Shown piece after piece: positions 8,512 through 16,490 of a stretch of 64,000 nt of DNA. Location of the stretch: NCBI RefSeq assembly GCF_030273315.1, contig NZ_CP127174.1, positions 1,860,001 to 1,924,000 of the forward strand, given 5' to 3'. A model generated the notes under the pieces. It saw only the letters and a list, made by a program, of their open reading frames with translations, did no database searches and had not been told where the DNA came from. The translations under genes were made by a program, and so were the position numbers. Source of the stretch: Natrialbaceae archaeon AArc-T1-2 (lineage in GTDB: Archaea > Halobacteriota > Halobacteria > Halobacteriales > Natrialbaceae). Positions within the stretch are counted from its first letter, which is position 1. Every line of letters begins with the position of its first letter.

Positions 8512-9597
8512 TCAGTCGTCGCCCGGAACCGAGGCTGGCAGTCGCGACTCGAGTCGATCGAAGTCGGCGAGAAACGTCTCGAGGATCTCTCGGGTGACGT
8601 GGGGCATACAGACGATTCGGAGTTCGTTCGCGCCGGTTCGGGAGATGCGCCAGCCGTCCATCCGAAGCGCCTCGAACAACGAGCCCGGAACGGATGCGGC
8701 CACGATCGGCAGCTCGGGCTCGACGACGGGGTAGCTCCGGTTTCGCAACTCCCTCGCGAGCCACTCGGCATTTTCCTGTGAGCGTTCGTACTGGGCGTGG
8801 TAGCCATCGGGCCACAGCTCGTCGATCGCCGCGACCGCACTCGCGACGCCCGCGCCCGATCGGGTGCCGGTGAGCGTCGCCTGCGAGGTCGACTCGAGGT
8901 AGGGTGTGTCGACGGCGAGTTCGTCGAGCAGGTCGTCGTCGCGGACGAGCAACCCGCCCGCGGGAACCGCAGCCTGGCCCATTTTGTGGGGATCGATCGT
9001 CAGCGTGTCGACGGCGGCGTGTGAGAAGTGCCACTCGTGGTCGGTAAACGGCAGGACGAACCCGCCCCAGGCGGCGTCGACGTGAAAGAGCGCGCCGACG
9101 TCTTCGGCGACTCCCCCGAGGGCGGGGATCGGATCGACGCGGCCGTACTCGGTCGAACCCGCGACGCCGACGACGAGTGCCGTCTCCTCGTCGACGGCCT
9201 CTTGGGCCGCTGCGAGATCGATCCGGCGGTCGTCGTCGACGGGGACGACGCGCAACTCGACGCCCAGCAGGTTCGCCGCCTTCCGGAAACTGAAATGACC
9301 CGATTCGGACATGACGACGTTCGGCGTCTCCGTCTCGGCGCGGTTGCGGGAGATCCGGACGGCCTGGATGTTCGCTTCCGTGCCGCCACTCGCGACGTAG
9401 CCGTGGGGATCGGCGAGGCCAGCGATCTCGCCGAGTCGGTCGATGACCTCATCCTCGAGGTCCGCGACGGTCGGATAGGAGCCGGGATCGCCAGGGTTCG
9501 TCGCGAGAAACCGTTCGGCCGCCTCGCGCGCCGCCGGGTGTGGGTCGGTACACATCGAAGAGAGCACCCGGTCGAACGCCTGCGGCTCGGCCTGCAT
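8512..9597 (-). CDS. mfnA: PLP-dependent L-tyrosine/L-aspartate decarboxylase MfnA
   Basis: This 361-residue group II decarboxylase has [10 protein letters not shown] (70-79, phosphate binding), the [10 protein letters not shown] motif (171-180) carrying the PLP-contacting Asp, and TIDPHKMGQ with Lys205 as the Schiff-base lysine. Methanogens use MfnA to make tyramine for methanofuran. Haloarchaea lack methanofuran, so the likely role here is aspartate decarboxylation to beta-alanine for coenzyme A; that assignment is inference. Length and start fit the family. Confidence 0.9.
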   Translation of the reverse strand: MQAEPQAFDRVLSSMCTDPHPAAREAAERFLATNPGDPGSYPTVADLEDEVIDRLGEIAGLADPHGYVASGGTEANIQAVRISRNRAETETPNVVMSESGHFSFRKAANLLGVELRVVPVDDDRRIDLAAAQEAVDEETALVVGVAGSTEYGRVDPIPALGGVAEDVGALFHVDAAWGGFVLPFTDHEWHFSHAAVDTLTIDPHKMGQAAVPAGGLLVRDDDLLDELAVDTPYLESTSQATLTGTRSGAGVASAVAAIDELWPDGYHAQYERSQENAEWLARELRNRSYPVVEPELPIVAASVPGSLFEALRMDGWRISRTGANELRIVCMPHVTREILETFLADFDRLESRLPASVPGDD

Positions 9598-9707
9598 ACC
9601 ACGTCAAATGGGGGTCACCGGTTTATTCGTTGCGTTTGACGCATTCGAATCGCCGTCGAACCTGGCAGGACTCGAGTCGCTCGAGACGAGTTTCGGAGAC
9701 GCCGGAA

Positions 9708-12065
9708 CTACCGGACGGAGTCGAGCAACAGTTTCTGTTCGACGCGTTTGACCTCGTGTTGGACGTCACGAACCGCGTCGATGTTCGCGGAGATCGAGCT
9801 GACGCCCTCGTTGACGAGGAACCGGACCATCTCGGGTTTCGAGCCGGCCTGGCCACAGATGCTCGTGTCGACGTCGTGCTCGCGGCAGGTCTCGATGACG
9901 TCGCCGATCAGCGCGAGGACGGCAGGGTGGAGTTCGTCGAAACGGTCGGCGACGTTCTCGTTGTTGCGATCGACCGCCAGCGTGTACTGGGTGAGGTCGT
10001 TCGTCCCGAACGAGGCGAAGTCGATGCCTGCCTCGGCCATCTCCTCGACGCCGAGTGCCGCGGCAGGAGTCTCGATCATCACGCCCCAGCTGCGTTTTGC
10101 GGGATCGATGCCCGACTCTTTCAGTAGTTCCTTTGCGCGGTAGACGTCCTCGGCGTCGTTGACCAGCGGGAACATGATCTCGACGTTGTCATAGCCCATC
10201 TCGTAGAGCCGGCCGAACGCTTCGAGTTCGTGGGCGAAGACGTCGGGTTTGTCGAGGCTGCGCCGAATGCCACGGTAGCCGAGCATCGGGTTGTGTTCGT
10301 CGGGTTCGTCTTCGCCACCCTCGAGCTGGCGGAACTCGTCGGTGGGGGCATCGAGCGTGCGCACGCGGACCGGTCGTGGGTAGAACTCGTCTGCGACCTC
10401 GCGGACGCCGTCGACGAGTTCGCTCACGTAGGCGTCTACGCCCTCGGTCTCGATGATCCGCTCGGGCGTTTTGTCCTGCGAGAGGATCATGTGCTCCGTC
10501 CGCAGGAGGCCAACGCCGTCGGCTCCCGTCGCTGCCGCCCGCTGGGCGGCCTCGGGGATCGAGACGTTGACTTTGACCTCGGTCGCGGTCATCGGCTTGA
10601 CCGGCGACTCGGGCCGGACCTCCTCGACCGGATCGTGGCCGGTGTCGCTCACGTCGGCTCCCTCGCGGATTGCGCCTTTGTCGCCGTCGAGGGTGACGAT
10701 CTGGCCGTCGGTGAGGACCTCCGTCGCGGTTCCCGCGCCGACGACGGCCGGCACACCGAGTTCCCGGGAGACGATCGCGGCGTGGCTCGTCATCCCGCCT
10801 TCGTCGGTGACAATGCCGGCGGCTCGTTTCATCGCAGGCACCATATCCGGCGTCGTCATCTCGGTGACGATGATGTCGCCCTCGCCGACCTTGTCGAGCT
10901 CGTCGAGCTTGCCGACGATCCGTGCCGGTCCCGTTACCGCTCCCGGGCTCGAGCCCAGACCGTTGACGATGACGTTGCCCGTGCCGTCCCCACCCGACTC
11001 GGCGGTCGCCGTGCCGGCCCCGTCGGTGAGGCCCTCGGCGGCGTCGACCGCCCCTGCGTCGGCTGCGGCTTCGTCCTGGTCGCTGATCGTCGTGATCGGG
11101 CGAGATTGGAGCATGTAGACGTCGCCGTCGCCGAATTGCAGCCGGCTGCCGGATGAGCTTCGCTCGTCGCTGTCGGCGATCGCCCACTCGACGTCCTGGG
11201 GTTCGTCGTAGTGGTCCTCGACGAGTTCGCCGAGTTCGACGAGGGCTTCGATCTCGTCGTCGCTGAGCACGCGCTCGTCGCGTCTCTCCTCGGGAACCTC
11301 GCGTTCGACGGTCGCACCGGTTTCCTCGTCTTTGACGTGCATCACCTTCTTGTCGGCGACGGTGACGTCGACGCTCCCGTCCTCGCGGGAGACGACGTAG
11401 TTGTCCGGCGAGACGGCACCGGAGACGACCGCCTCACCGAGTCCCCACGCGGCTTCGAGGATCATCGTCGGCTCGCCCGTCGAGGGGTGGCTGGTGAACA
11501 TTACGCCGGATTTCTCGGCCTCGACCATCTGCTGGACGACGACCGCGATGTTGACGGCGTCGTGGTCGAAACCCTGCTCGTTGCGGTAGTAGATCGCCCG
11601 CTGGGTAAACAGCGACGCCCAACACTGCCGGACCCGATCGAGCAGATCGTCCTCGGTGACGTTGAGAAACGTCTCCTGCTGGCCGGCGAAGGAGGCGTCC
11701 GGCAGGTCCTCGGCGGTCGCCGACGAGCGCACGGCGACGAACGCCTCGCCGTCGCCGACCTCGCGGTACGCCTCGAGGATCTCCTCGCGTAACGCCTCGG
11801 GAAAGGGTGTCTCCTCGATGAGCTGCTGGGCGCGATCGGCCGCCGCCGACAGCGCCTTCGAGTCGTCGACGTCGACGTCGACGGCCGCGAACAGCTCCTC
11901 GTCGATCTCGGCTTCTTCGATGAACGTGCGATAGGTCCCGGCCGTGACCACGAACCCGGGCGGGACGGGCAATCCCGCCCCCGTAAGCTCGCCCAGGGAT
12001 GCGCCTTTGCCGCCGACCGTCTCGAGGTCGTCGGCCCCGATCTCGTCCAGCCAGAGTACAGCCAT
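9708..12065 (-). CDS. ppsA: Phosphoenolpyruvate synthase (pyruvate, water dikinase)
   Basis: This 785-residue enzyme converts pyruvate, ATP and water to PEP, AMP and phosphate for gluconeogenesis. It begins MAVLWLDEIGADDLETVGGK, then has the ATP-grasp part (VRSSATAEDLPDASFAGQQ, 112-130), a swivelling phosphohistidine domain with GGMTSHAAIVS (His428), and a C-terminal TIM-barrel PEP-binding domain ending in CGQAGSKPEM with the catalytic Cys. A low-complexity Ala/Gly/Asp/Thr linker of about 30 residues (330-362) separates the first two domains. The ATG at 12065 is chosen over an upstream extension because it lies 26-35 nt after a TATA-like box. Confidence 0.95.
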   Translation of the reverse strand: MAVLWLDEIGADDLETVGGKGASLGELTGAGLPVPPGFVVTAGTYRTFIEEAEIDEELFAAVDVDVDDSKALSAAADRAQQLIEETPFPEALREEILEAYREVGDGEAFVAVRSSATAEDLPDASFAGQQETFLNVTEDDLLDRVRQCWASLFTQRAIYYRNEQGFDHDAVNIAVVVQQMVEAEKSGVMFTSHPSTGEPTMILEAAWGLGEAVVSGAVSPDNYVVSREDGSVDVTVADKKVMHVKDEETGATVEREVPEERRDERVLSDDEIEALVELGELVEDHYDEPQDVEWAIADSDERSSSGSRLQFGDGDVYMLQSRPITTISDQDEAAADAGAVDAAEGLTDGAGTATAESGGDGTGNVIVNGLGSSPGAVTGPARIVGKLDELDKVGEGDIIVTEMTTPDMVPAMKRAAGIVTDEGGMTSHAAIVSRELGVPAVVGAGTATEVLTDGQIVTLDGDKGAIREGADVSDTGHDPVEEVRPESPVKPMTATEVKVNVSIPEAAQRAAATGADGVGLLRTEHMILSQDKTPERIIETEGVDAYVSELVDGVREVADEFYPRPVRVRTLDAPTDEFRQLEGGEDEPDEHNPMLGYRGIRRSLDKPDVFAHELEAFGRLYEMGYDNVEIMFPLVNDAEDVYRAKELLKESGIDPAKRSWGVMIETPAAALGVEEMAEAGIDFASFGTNDLTQYTLAVDRNNENVADRFDELHPAVLALIGDVIETCREHDVDTSICGQAGSKPEMVRFLVNEGVSSISANIDAVRDVQHEVKRVEQKLLLDSVR

Positions 12066-12090
12066 CTGTATGTGGATGGAGTGCAATCCG

Positions 12091-12100
12091 GATAAAGAAC
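12091..12100 (-). promoter_or_regulatory. TATA-like box of ppsA
   Basis: The minus strand reads GTTCTTTATC, 26-35 nt before the ppsA ATG at 12065. The spacing supports the shorter protein start. Confidence 0.45.
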
Positions 12101-12182
12101 CTTGCGACCGCCGCTCAATATTTCTCACTCGAATACGGGTTAATTCCTGAAATCCCGTGCGTTCGTGTGTTATCAGATCGTT

Positions 12183-13112
12183 TCACGCTTCGAGAATGGC
12201 TTCGTCTTCGGCGGCCGGCACGATCAGTCGTCCGTCGAGGACGATAACGCCGCGGCCGCCGACGCTGACCTCGCCGCCGACTCGCACTCGGACGGTTCCC
12301 GGCCGGTCGAGGTAGTGACCCTGCTCGAGTCGCAGTTCGGTGGCCGACTCGTTCGCGTCGGCACCGTCCTGACCCTCGCCCTCGAGTGCGCCATAACGGG
12401 TCAGATACGCGCCGACGGCACCGCTTGCCGTCCCCGTGACCGGATCTTCTGGCACACCCACACCGGGCGCGAACATCCGCCCGTGAAGGGTCGAGTCGGC
12501 CTCGAGCGTGTCGAACGTAAAGAGATAGAGCCCGGTCGCGTCGACGGTTTCAGAGAGGGTTTCGATCGCGGCCGGATCCGGCTCGGCGTTGCCGACGTCG
12601 GCGAGGTACGTGACGGGAACCATCAGAAACGGGAGGCCGGTCGAGGATACTGCAAGCGGCAGATCCGCGCTGGCTCCCTCGAGTGCCGCCTGCTCGACGC
12701 CGACGGCCTCGGCGACCCGGTCGTAGCCGACGTCGACCTCGCGGATCGTCGGCCGATTCTGCGTCATCCAGACCGTGCCGTCGTCTTCGATCTCGATCTC
12801 TACGATTCCCACGTTCGTCTCGAGCGTCGTGGTGCCGGCCTCGAGATCGCCTTCCGCGTGGAGGTGGGCGAGCGCGCCGATCGTCGCGTGTCCACAGCGG
12901 TCGATCTCCTGGTTCGGCGTAAAGTACCGAACCCGGCGGTCTGCCGCGTCGCTCGAGCGCAGGAAGGCGGTCTCGCTGACGGCCAGTTCGCGGGCGATCG
13001 CGCCCATCTGGTCGTCGGTGAGGTCGTCGGCGTCGGGCACTACGCCGGCGGGGTTGCCCGAGAGCGGCTCGTCGGTGAAGGCGTCGACCTGCAGGACCCG
13101 GATCGTCTCCAT
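12183..13112 (-). CDS. PhzF-family isomerase/epimerase-like protein
   Basis: This 309-residue protein begins METIRVLQVDAFTDEPLSGN, the PhzF signature (QVDAF near the N-terminus, SGNPAGVV with the conserved Asn). It has the ETAF segment (VSETAFLRSSD) and RYFTPNQEIDRCGHATIGAL, the conserved second motif, then a repeat of the fold ending with PEDPVTGTASGAVGAYL. PhzF proteins are diaminopimelate-epimerase-fold dimers; few have known substrates. An ATG 27 nt further upstream (13139) is a possible alternative start. It is the last gene of a minus-strand run; no pathway partner is evident. Confidence 0.85.
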   Translation of the reverse strand: METIRVLQVDAFTDEPLSGNPAGVVPDADDLTDDQMGAIARELAVSETAFLRSSDAADRRVRYFTPNQEIDRCGHATIGALAHLHAEGDLEAGTTTLETNVGIVEIEIEDDGTVWMTQNRPTIREVDVGYDRVAEAVGVEQAALEGASADLPLAVSSTGLPFLMVPVTYLADVGNAEPDPAAIETLSETVDATGLYLFTFDTLEADSTLHGRMFAPGVGVPEDPVTGTASGAVGAYLTRYGALEGEGQDGADANESATELRLEQGHYLDRPGTVRVRVGGEVSVGGRGVIVLDGRLIVPAAEDEAILEA

Positions 13113-13173
13113 ACGACCCGCGTCGTCCGGGGAGGCCATCAATCCACCGCCGTCGAACGATCTTCGGACTCCG

Positions 13174-13830
13174 TTACGTTCTCTCTCGGGACAGGTCGGG
13201 ATACGACTGGGCTCCGCCACTCGAGTTGCGCGCGACCAGCGTCATCACGGCGGCGGTGCCGTCGTTGACCGCACAACGGCGCTCCTCGTAGGTGAGGATC
13301 GTCAGATCCAGACACGCCCGTAGCAGGTCGTTCGAGCGATACCGATGTCGGTCGCTCGAGGGGCCGATCTCGACCGGCTCGCTCGAGCGGAGGTGGTGTT
13401 CGTAGACCAACACGCCACCCGGCGCGAGCGCCTCCTTGAGGTCCGGCAAGAGATCGAGCGCGGCGAAGAAGCTCACGGTGATCAGGTCGTAGGCGTCGGC
13501 CTCGAGGTCGAACCCGGAGTCGGGGTCGGTGAGGTCGGCCCGAATCCACTCGACGTCGGCGTCGCGCTCGTCGGCCCAGCGCCGGGCCCGCTCGAGGGCC
13601 TCGTCGGAGACGTCGACGGCCTCGACGTCGTACCCCTGTGTAGCGAGGCAGATCGCGTTGCGCCCGGTGCCGGTCGCGACGTCTAAGGCGCGACCGTCGG
13701 GAAGCGTGTCGATCCGACGCTCGAGTTCGGGAATCGGATCCTCGGGGAGCTCGAACTGGTCGTCGCTGCTGTACTTCTCGTTCCAGCGTTCGCGGTCGTC
13801 GGTCACGGTCGAACCGTGGTGGGGAACCAT
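13174..13830 (-). CDS. Class I SAM-dependent methyltransferase
   Basis: This protein of about 218 residues begins at the ATG at 13830 (MVPHHGSTVTDDRERWNEKY). It has motif I LDVATGTGRNAICLA, motif II EAVDVSDEAL, and motif IV DAYDLITVSFFAALDLLPDL, like the TehB/SAM_MT cluster of small-molecule methylases. A longer frame to 13896 would begin inside the 88-bp repeat and is rejected. The repeat copy ends only 8 bp before the ATG, so it occupies the position expected for the promoter or leader, and its insertion may have altered expression. The substrate is unknown. Confidence 0.85.
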   Translation of the reverse strand: MVPHHGSTVTDDRERWNEKYSSDDQFELPEDPIPELERRIDTLPDGRALDVATGTGRNAICLATQGYDVEAVDVSDEALERARRWADERDADVEWIRADLTDPDSGFDLEADAYDLITVSFFAALDLLPDLKEALAPGGVLVYEHHLRSSEPVEIGPSSDRHRYRSNDLLRACLDLTILTYEERRCAVNDGTAAVMTLVARNSSGGAQSYPDLSRERT

Positions 13831-13837
13831 CTTGGAA

Positions 13838-13925
13838 CTAGTGGCGTTCAAAGCCTGAACTGATGGGTGAAACCGAGTGCGGTTGACCGGTTTCACTCAT
13901 CAGTCGACGCTTGGAACGGTACTAG
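13838..13925 (-). mobile_element. 88-bp palindromic repeat, copy A (inverted orientation)
   Basis: This is the exact reverse complement of copies B (42866-42953) and C (50523-50610). It begins and ends with CTAG. The 80-bp core has terminal inverted repeats of 34 bp that match at 27 positions, around a 12-nt centre. It lies between the DoxX-like gene stop (13950) and the methyltransferase start (13830). With no coding capacity and identical copies it looks like a MITE-like non-autonomous element. No transposase is present in the window. Confidence 0.85.
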
Positions 13926-13949
13926 CGACCCCGGATTCTCGACCGATGA

Positions 13950-15338
13950 TTAGTCGTCGAGGGAGGACGCTGGCCCCGAATCCTCGAGTTCGCGGAGTCC
14001 AACGGCGAGCGTGATGACTGCAAACCCGACCATGACCAGGCTGATCGGTCCGGTCGTCGCGCCGTATCCGCTCGGCTCGACGCCGAGGACGAGTCCGCTC
14101 GCGACGAGCACGACCGCCACGAGTCCGAGTGCGTGCCACGTCGGGACCGAGCCTGCCATCTGTTGGGAAAGCGTGACCGACGCGGGAGCCTGTGACCGTC
14201 CGCTGACCGCATCGAGGCTCGCGTGGCGGCCGCCGAGGGCAGCCGCAGCGACCGCACTCATCAGTAACAGCGGAGCCAACCGCACGAGTCCGAGCGCGAT
14301 CAACACGGTCAGGTAGCCGACCGCGACCGATCCGAACAGACGCGTCCGGTAGCCGACGAACAGCGCGATACCGGCCGCCGTCTGGACGGCCGCGAAGACG
14401 CCCACCCAGACGGGCAGGGCCGGGAGAACGACGGTCTCGATAACCGCCGCGACGGGCGTGACGTGGGCGGCTGCGATATCGGTGAACACCGCCTCCTGAA
14501 GCTCGAGGGGGGCCCAGCCGGGCAGCGTATTGACGCCGGGCTCGACGCGGACGAACACCTCGTGAAGCAGCCGGTAGCCGATAAAGACCCGCAGCCCGTC
14601 CGCGGCGATCGCCGTCGGGTCGCCCCCGCGGTACGCGAGCACGAAGCCACCGGCGACGATCGCACTCAGCAGCGCCAGTTCGACGCCGACGAGTGCCAGC
14701 CCGTCGGCAAACGTATAGCCCCGCTCGGGAATCGTCAGCAGATAGTAGAGCCCGACGAGAGACGCAATGGCAGCGATCGGTGGGTACCACGACCGGGGGA
14801 TCGAGCCGACCGAGGCGATTCGATCGGACCGTCGCGCCCACGCGCCCGACTGTCGGCTAATCCAGCCGTCGAGCCCGTAGTGATAGCCCGCGTTGGCGAC
14901 GAGCAGGAAGGCAATCGCCACCCCGAAGGTGGGCGAGGTCCGGATCGTCCCCATGTTGAATACCGGCAGGAAGTACAACAGACCGACGATCGCTGCCGGA
15001 CGCGTCCAGAATCCAACCAAGAGTGCGACCCCGAACGACAGCTGGAGCAACAGCGCCAGATTGCTCCAGAACCAGGCGTGTGGAATCACGACCGCCTCGA
15101 GAACGGCCGCGTACCAGACGTAGGTCCCATCGGAGACCGCACGCGCTGCCCGGTCGGCAAGCGGTCCGCCTGCGCTGAATCCGATCCAGTCACTGTTTAA
15201 CTTCCACCAGCCGCCGAACGCCAACTCATAGAGCAACAGGAGTCCGACGAGGACTCGCGTCGCCGCGATCCACGAGCTCGCGCTTGTTTCGAAATTTGAC
15301 ACCTCGTGCTGTGCTATCGTCGATTTCGGTCCCGACAT
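13950..15338 (-). CDS. Duplicated DoxX-like multi-helix membrane protein
   Basis: This 462-residue protein, from the ATG at 15338 (MSGPKSTIAQHEVSNF), has about ten membrane segments. Two similar halves are visible: residues 25-175 start TRVLVGLLLLYELAFGGWWKL and contain GVALLVGFWTRPAAIVGLL; residues about 235-385 start GLRVFIGYRLLHEVFVRVEPG and contain GIALFVGYRTRLFGSVAVG. Each resembles one DoxX/DoxD unit, a family tied to thiosulfate:quinone oxidoreductase and redox-linked membrane proteins. The C-terminal 80 residues add two more helices and a short acidic tail. Upstream is an AT-rich promoter with a palindrome abutting the start codon. Function is unknown. Confidence 0.8.
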   Translation of the reverse strand: MSGPKSTIAQHEVSNFETSASSWIAATRVLVGLLLLYELAFGGWWKLNSDWIGFSAGGPLADRAARAVSDGTYVWYAAVLEAVVIPHAWFWSNLALLLQLSFGVALLVGFWTRPAAIVGLLYFLPVFNMGTIRTSPTFGVAIAFLLVANAGYHYGLDGWISRQSGAWARRSDRIASVGSIPRSWYPPIAAIASLVGLYYLLTIPERGYTFADGLALVGVELALLSAIVAGGFVLAYRGGDPTAIAADGLRVFIGYRLLHEVFVRVEPGVNTLPGWAPLELQEAVFTDIAAAHVTPVAAVIETVVLPALPVWVGVFAAVQTAAGIALFVGYRTRLFGSVAVGYLTVLIALGLVRLAPLLLMSAVAAAALGGRHASLDAVSGRSQAPASVTLSQQMAGSVPTWHALGLVAVVLVASGLVLGVEPSGYGATTGPISLVMVGFAVITLAVGLRELEDSGPASSLDD

Positions 15339-15354
15339 TAGCAACTCTGCTAAT
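15339..15354 (-). promoter_or_regulatory. Palindrome (TTAGCA-N4-TGCTAA) abutting the DoxX-like start
   Basis: A perfect 6-bp inverted repeat with 4-bp spacer covers the 16 nt directly before the ATG at 15338, over the expected transcription start. That position suits an operator where a repressor would block initiation. Confidence 0.4.
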
Positions 15355-15365
15355 TAATTTAGTCC

Positions 15366-15377
15366 TATTTAATATTT
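15366..15377 (-). promoter_or_regulatory. TATA-like AT tract of the DoxX-like gene
   Basis: The minus strand reads AAATATTAAATA, 28-39 nt before the ATG at 15338. The wider interval 15345-15657 (313 bp without a confident gene) is strikingly AT-rich; besides this promoter it holds a possible 36-codon TTG-started membrane peptide at 15436-15546. Confidence 0.5.
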
Positions 15378-15435
15378 TTGAGTCTATCTTTAATATACGA
15401 TACATTATTATTCTCGGGTGAAACGGTAAGGCCAA

Positions 15436-15546
15436 TTGCGCCGAGCGCCGATACGACCATTCGTTCTCCTATTGGGCGTGTTGCTGGTATTTGTATCCAT
15501 TTGGACTATAAAAACTAAACGAACTAGGAGATATTGTTTAAAATAG
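15436..15546 (+). CDS. Possible 36-residue single-helix membrane peptide
   Basis: A plus-strand frame opens at TTG 15436, preceded two codons earlier by an in-frame TAA, and ends at TAG 15544-15546. It would encode LRRAPIRP, one hydrophobic helix (FVLLLGVLLVFVSIWTI) and a basic tail (KTKRTRRYCLK). The positive-hydrophobic-positive layout is membrane-like and unlike random AT-rich DNA. A TATA-like tract lies about 45 nt upstream. There is no clear ribosome-binding site and the start codon is weak, so this could be chance. Confidence 0.2.
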   Translation: MRRAPIRPFVLLLGVLLVFVSIWTIKTKRTRRYCLK

Positions 15547-15657
15547 GATAAAATTTATCGTCGAGGGCGTTCGGGTCACTGTCCTCGTAAGGCTGATTCA
15601 CCGAACGTTCGACGAACCGGCTGAAAAACGTCTATTGTCACTCGATCTCGTGGTAGT

Positions 15658-16425
15658 TTACTCGAACTCCGGCTCCCGATCCTCGACGAAGGCGGCCATT
15701 CCCTCACGCTGGTCGTGAGTGCCGAAGAGACCGCTCCAGAGACGACGCTCGAACGCGAGGCCCGCCTCCTGGGACGTCTCGTGGGCCTGGTTCAGCGCCT
15801 CCTTGGCTGCCGTCATGGCGGCGGTGGGTTTGGCCGCAACCTCGGCTGCCATCTCGGCGACGACCTCGTCGAGTTCGTCCTGGGAAACGACGTCGTCGAC
15901 GACCCCCTCCTCGAGGGCCTCTTCGGCGCCGAGTCGTTCACCCAGGAACACCATCCGCCGGGCCGTCGAGTCGCTGGCGATCCGGGGGAGTCGCTGTGTG
16001 CCACCCCAGCCGGGAACGATGCCCAGATCGATCTCGGTCTGGCCGAGGACGGCGTTCTCGCTTGCGATGCGGAGATCGCTCGCGAGCGCGAGTTCACAGC
16101 CGCCGCCGAAGGCGTAGCCGTTGACGGCGGCGATCACCGGCGCGTCGTGGGTCGTGATCGCGTCGAACACCCGATGGCCGAGTTCGGCGTACTCCTGGGC
16201 CTCGGGGGTCGAGAGATCCTGCATGTAGCCGATGTCTGCGCCCGCGACGAAGGCGTCGTCGCCGGCACCGGTGACGACGACTGCCCGTGCCTCATCTGTC
16301 TCTTCGAGTACGTCCTCGAGATCCGAAAGCGTCTCGCGATTCAACGCGTTCAACCGGTCCGGCCGGTCGATCGTAACGGTTGCGACGTCGTCTGTCCACT
16401 CGAGGTCGACGGTCTCTCGTGTCAT
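15658..16425 (-). CDS. Enoyl-CoA hydratase/isomerase family protein
   Basis: This 255-residue crotonase-fold protein probably hydrates enoyl-CoA in beta-oxidation or polyhydroxyalkanoate metabolism. Visible features are TIDRPDRLNALN (substrate binding), the oxyanion-hole segment GDDAFVAGADIGYM, NGYAFGGGCELALASDLRIA, and QTEIDLGIVPGWGGTQRLPR with the catalytic-type Glu. The C-terminus carries the usual helical domain with FEDREP-like VEDREPEFE. It lies alone between AT-rich DNA and topA, so its pathway partner is elsewhere. Confidence 0.88.
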   Translation of the reverse strand: MTRETVDLEWTDDVATVTIDRPDRLNALNRETLSDLEDVLEETDEARAVVVTGAGDDAFVAGADIGYMQDLSTPEAQEYAELGHRVFDAITTHDAPVIAAVNGYAFGGGCELALASDLRIASENAVLGQTEIDLGIVPGWGGTQRLPRIASDSTARRMVFLGERLGAEEALEEGVVDDVVSQDELDEVVAEMAAEVAAKPTAAMTAAKEALNQAHETSQEAGLAFERRLWSGLFGTHDQREGMAAFVEDREPEFE

Positions 16426-16490
16426 ACGGGCACAATCGTCGAGGCTTCATATAAGATCACCGACAGCGGCGACAGATGCGACGGCGCGTC

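Noticed and set aside
15411-15430. TGAAAC word near 15415 resembling part of the 88-bp repeat
   Set aside because: Only a short partial match; not enough to call a decayed copy.
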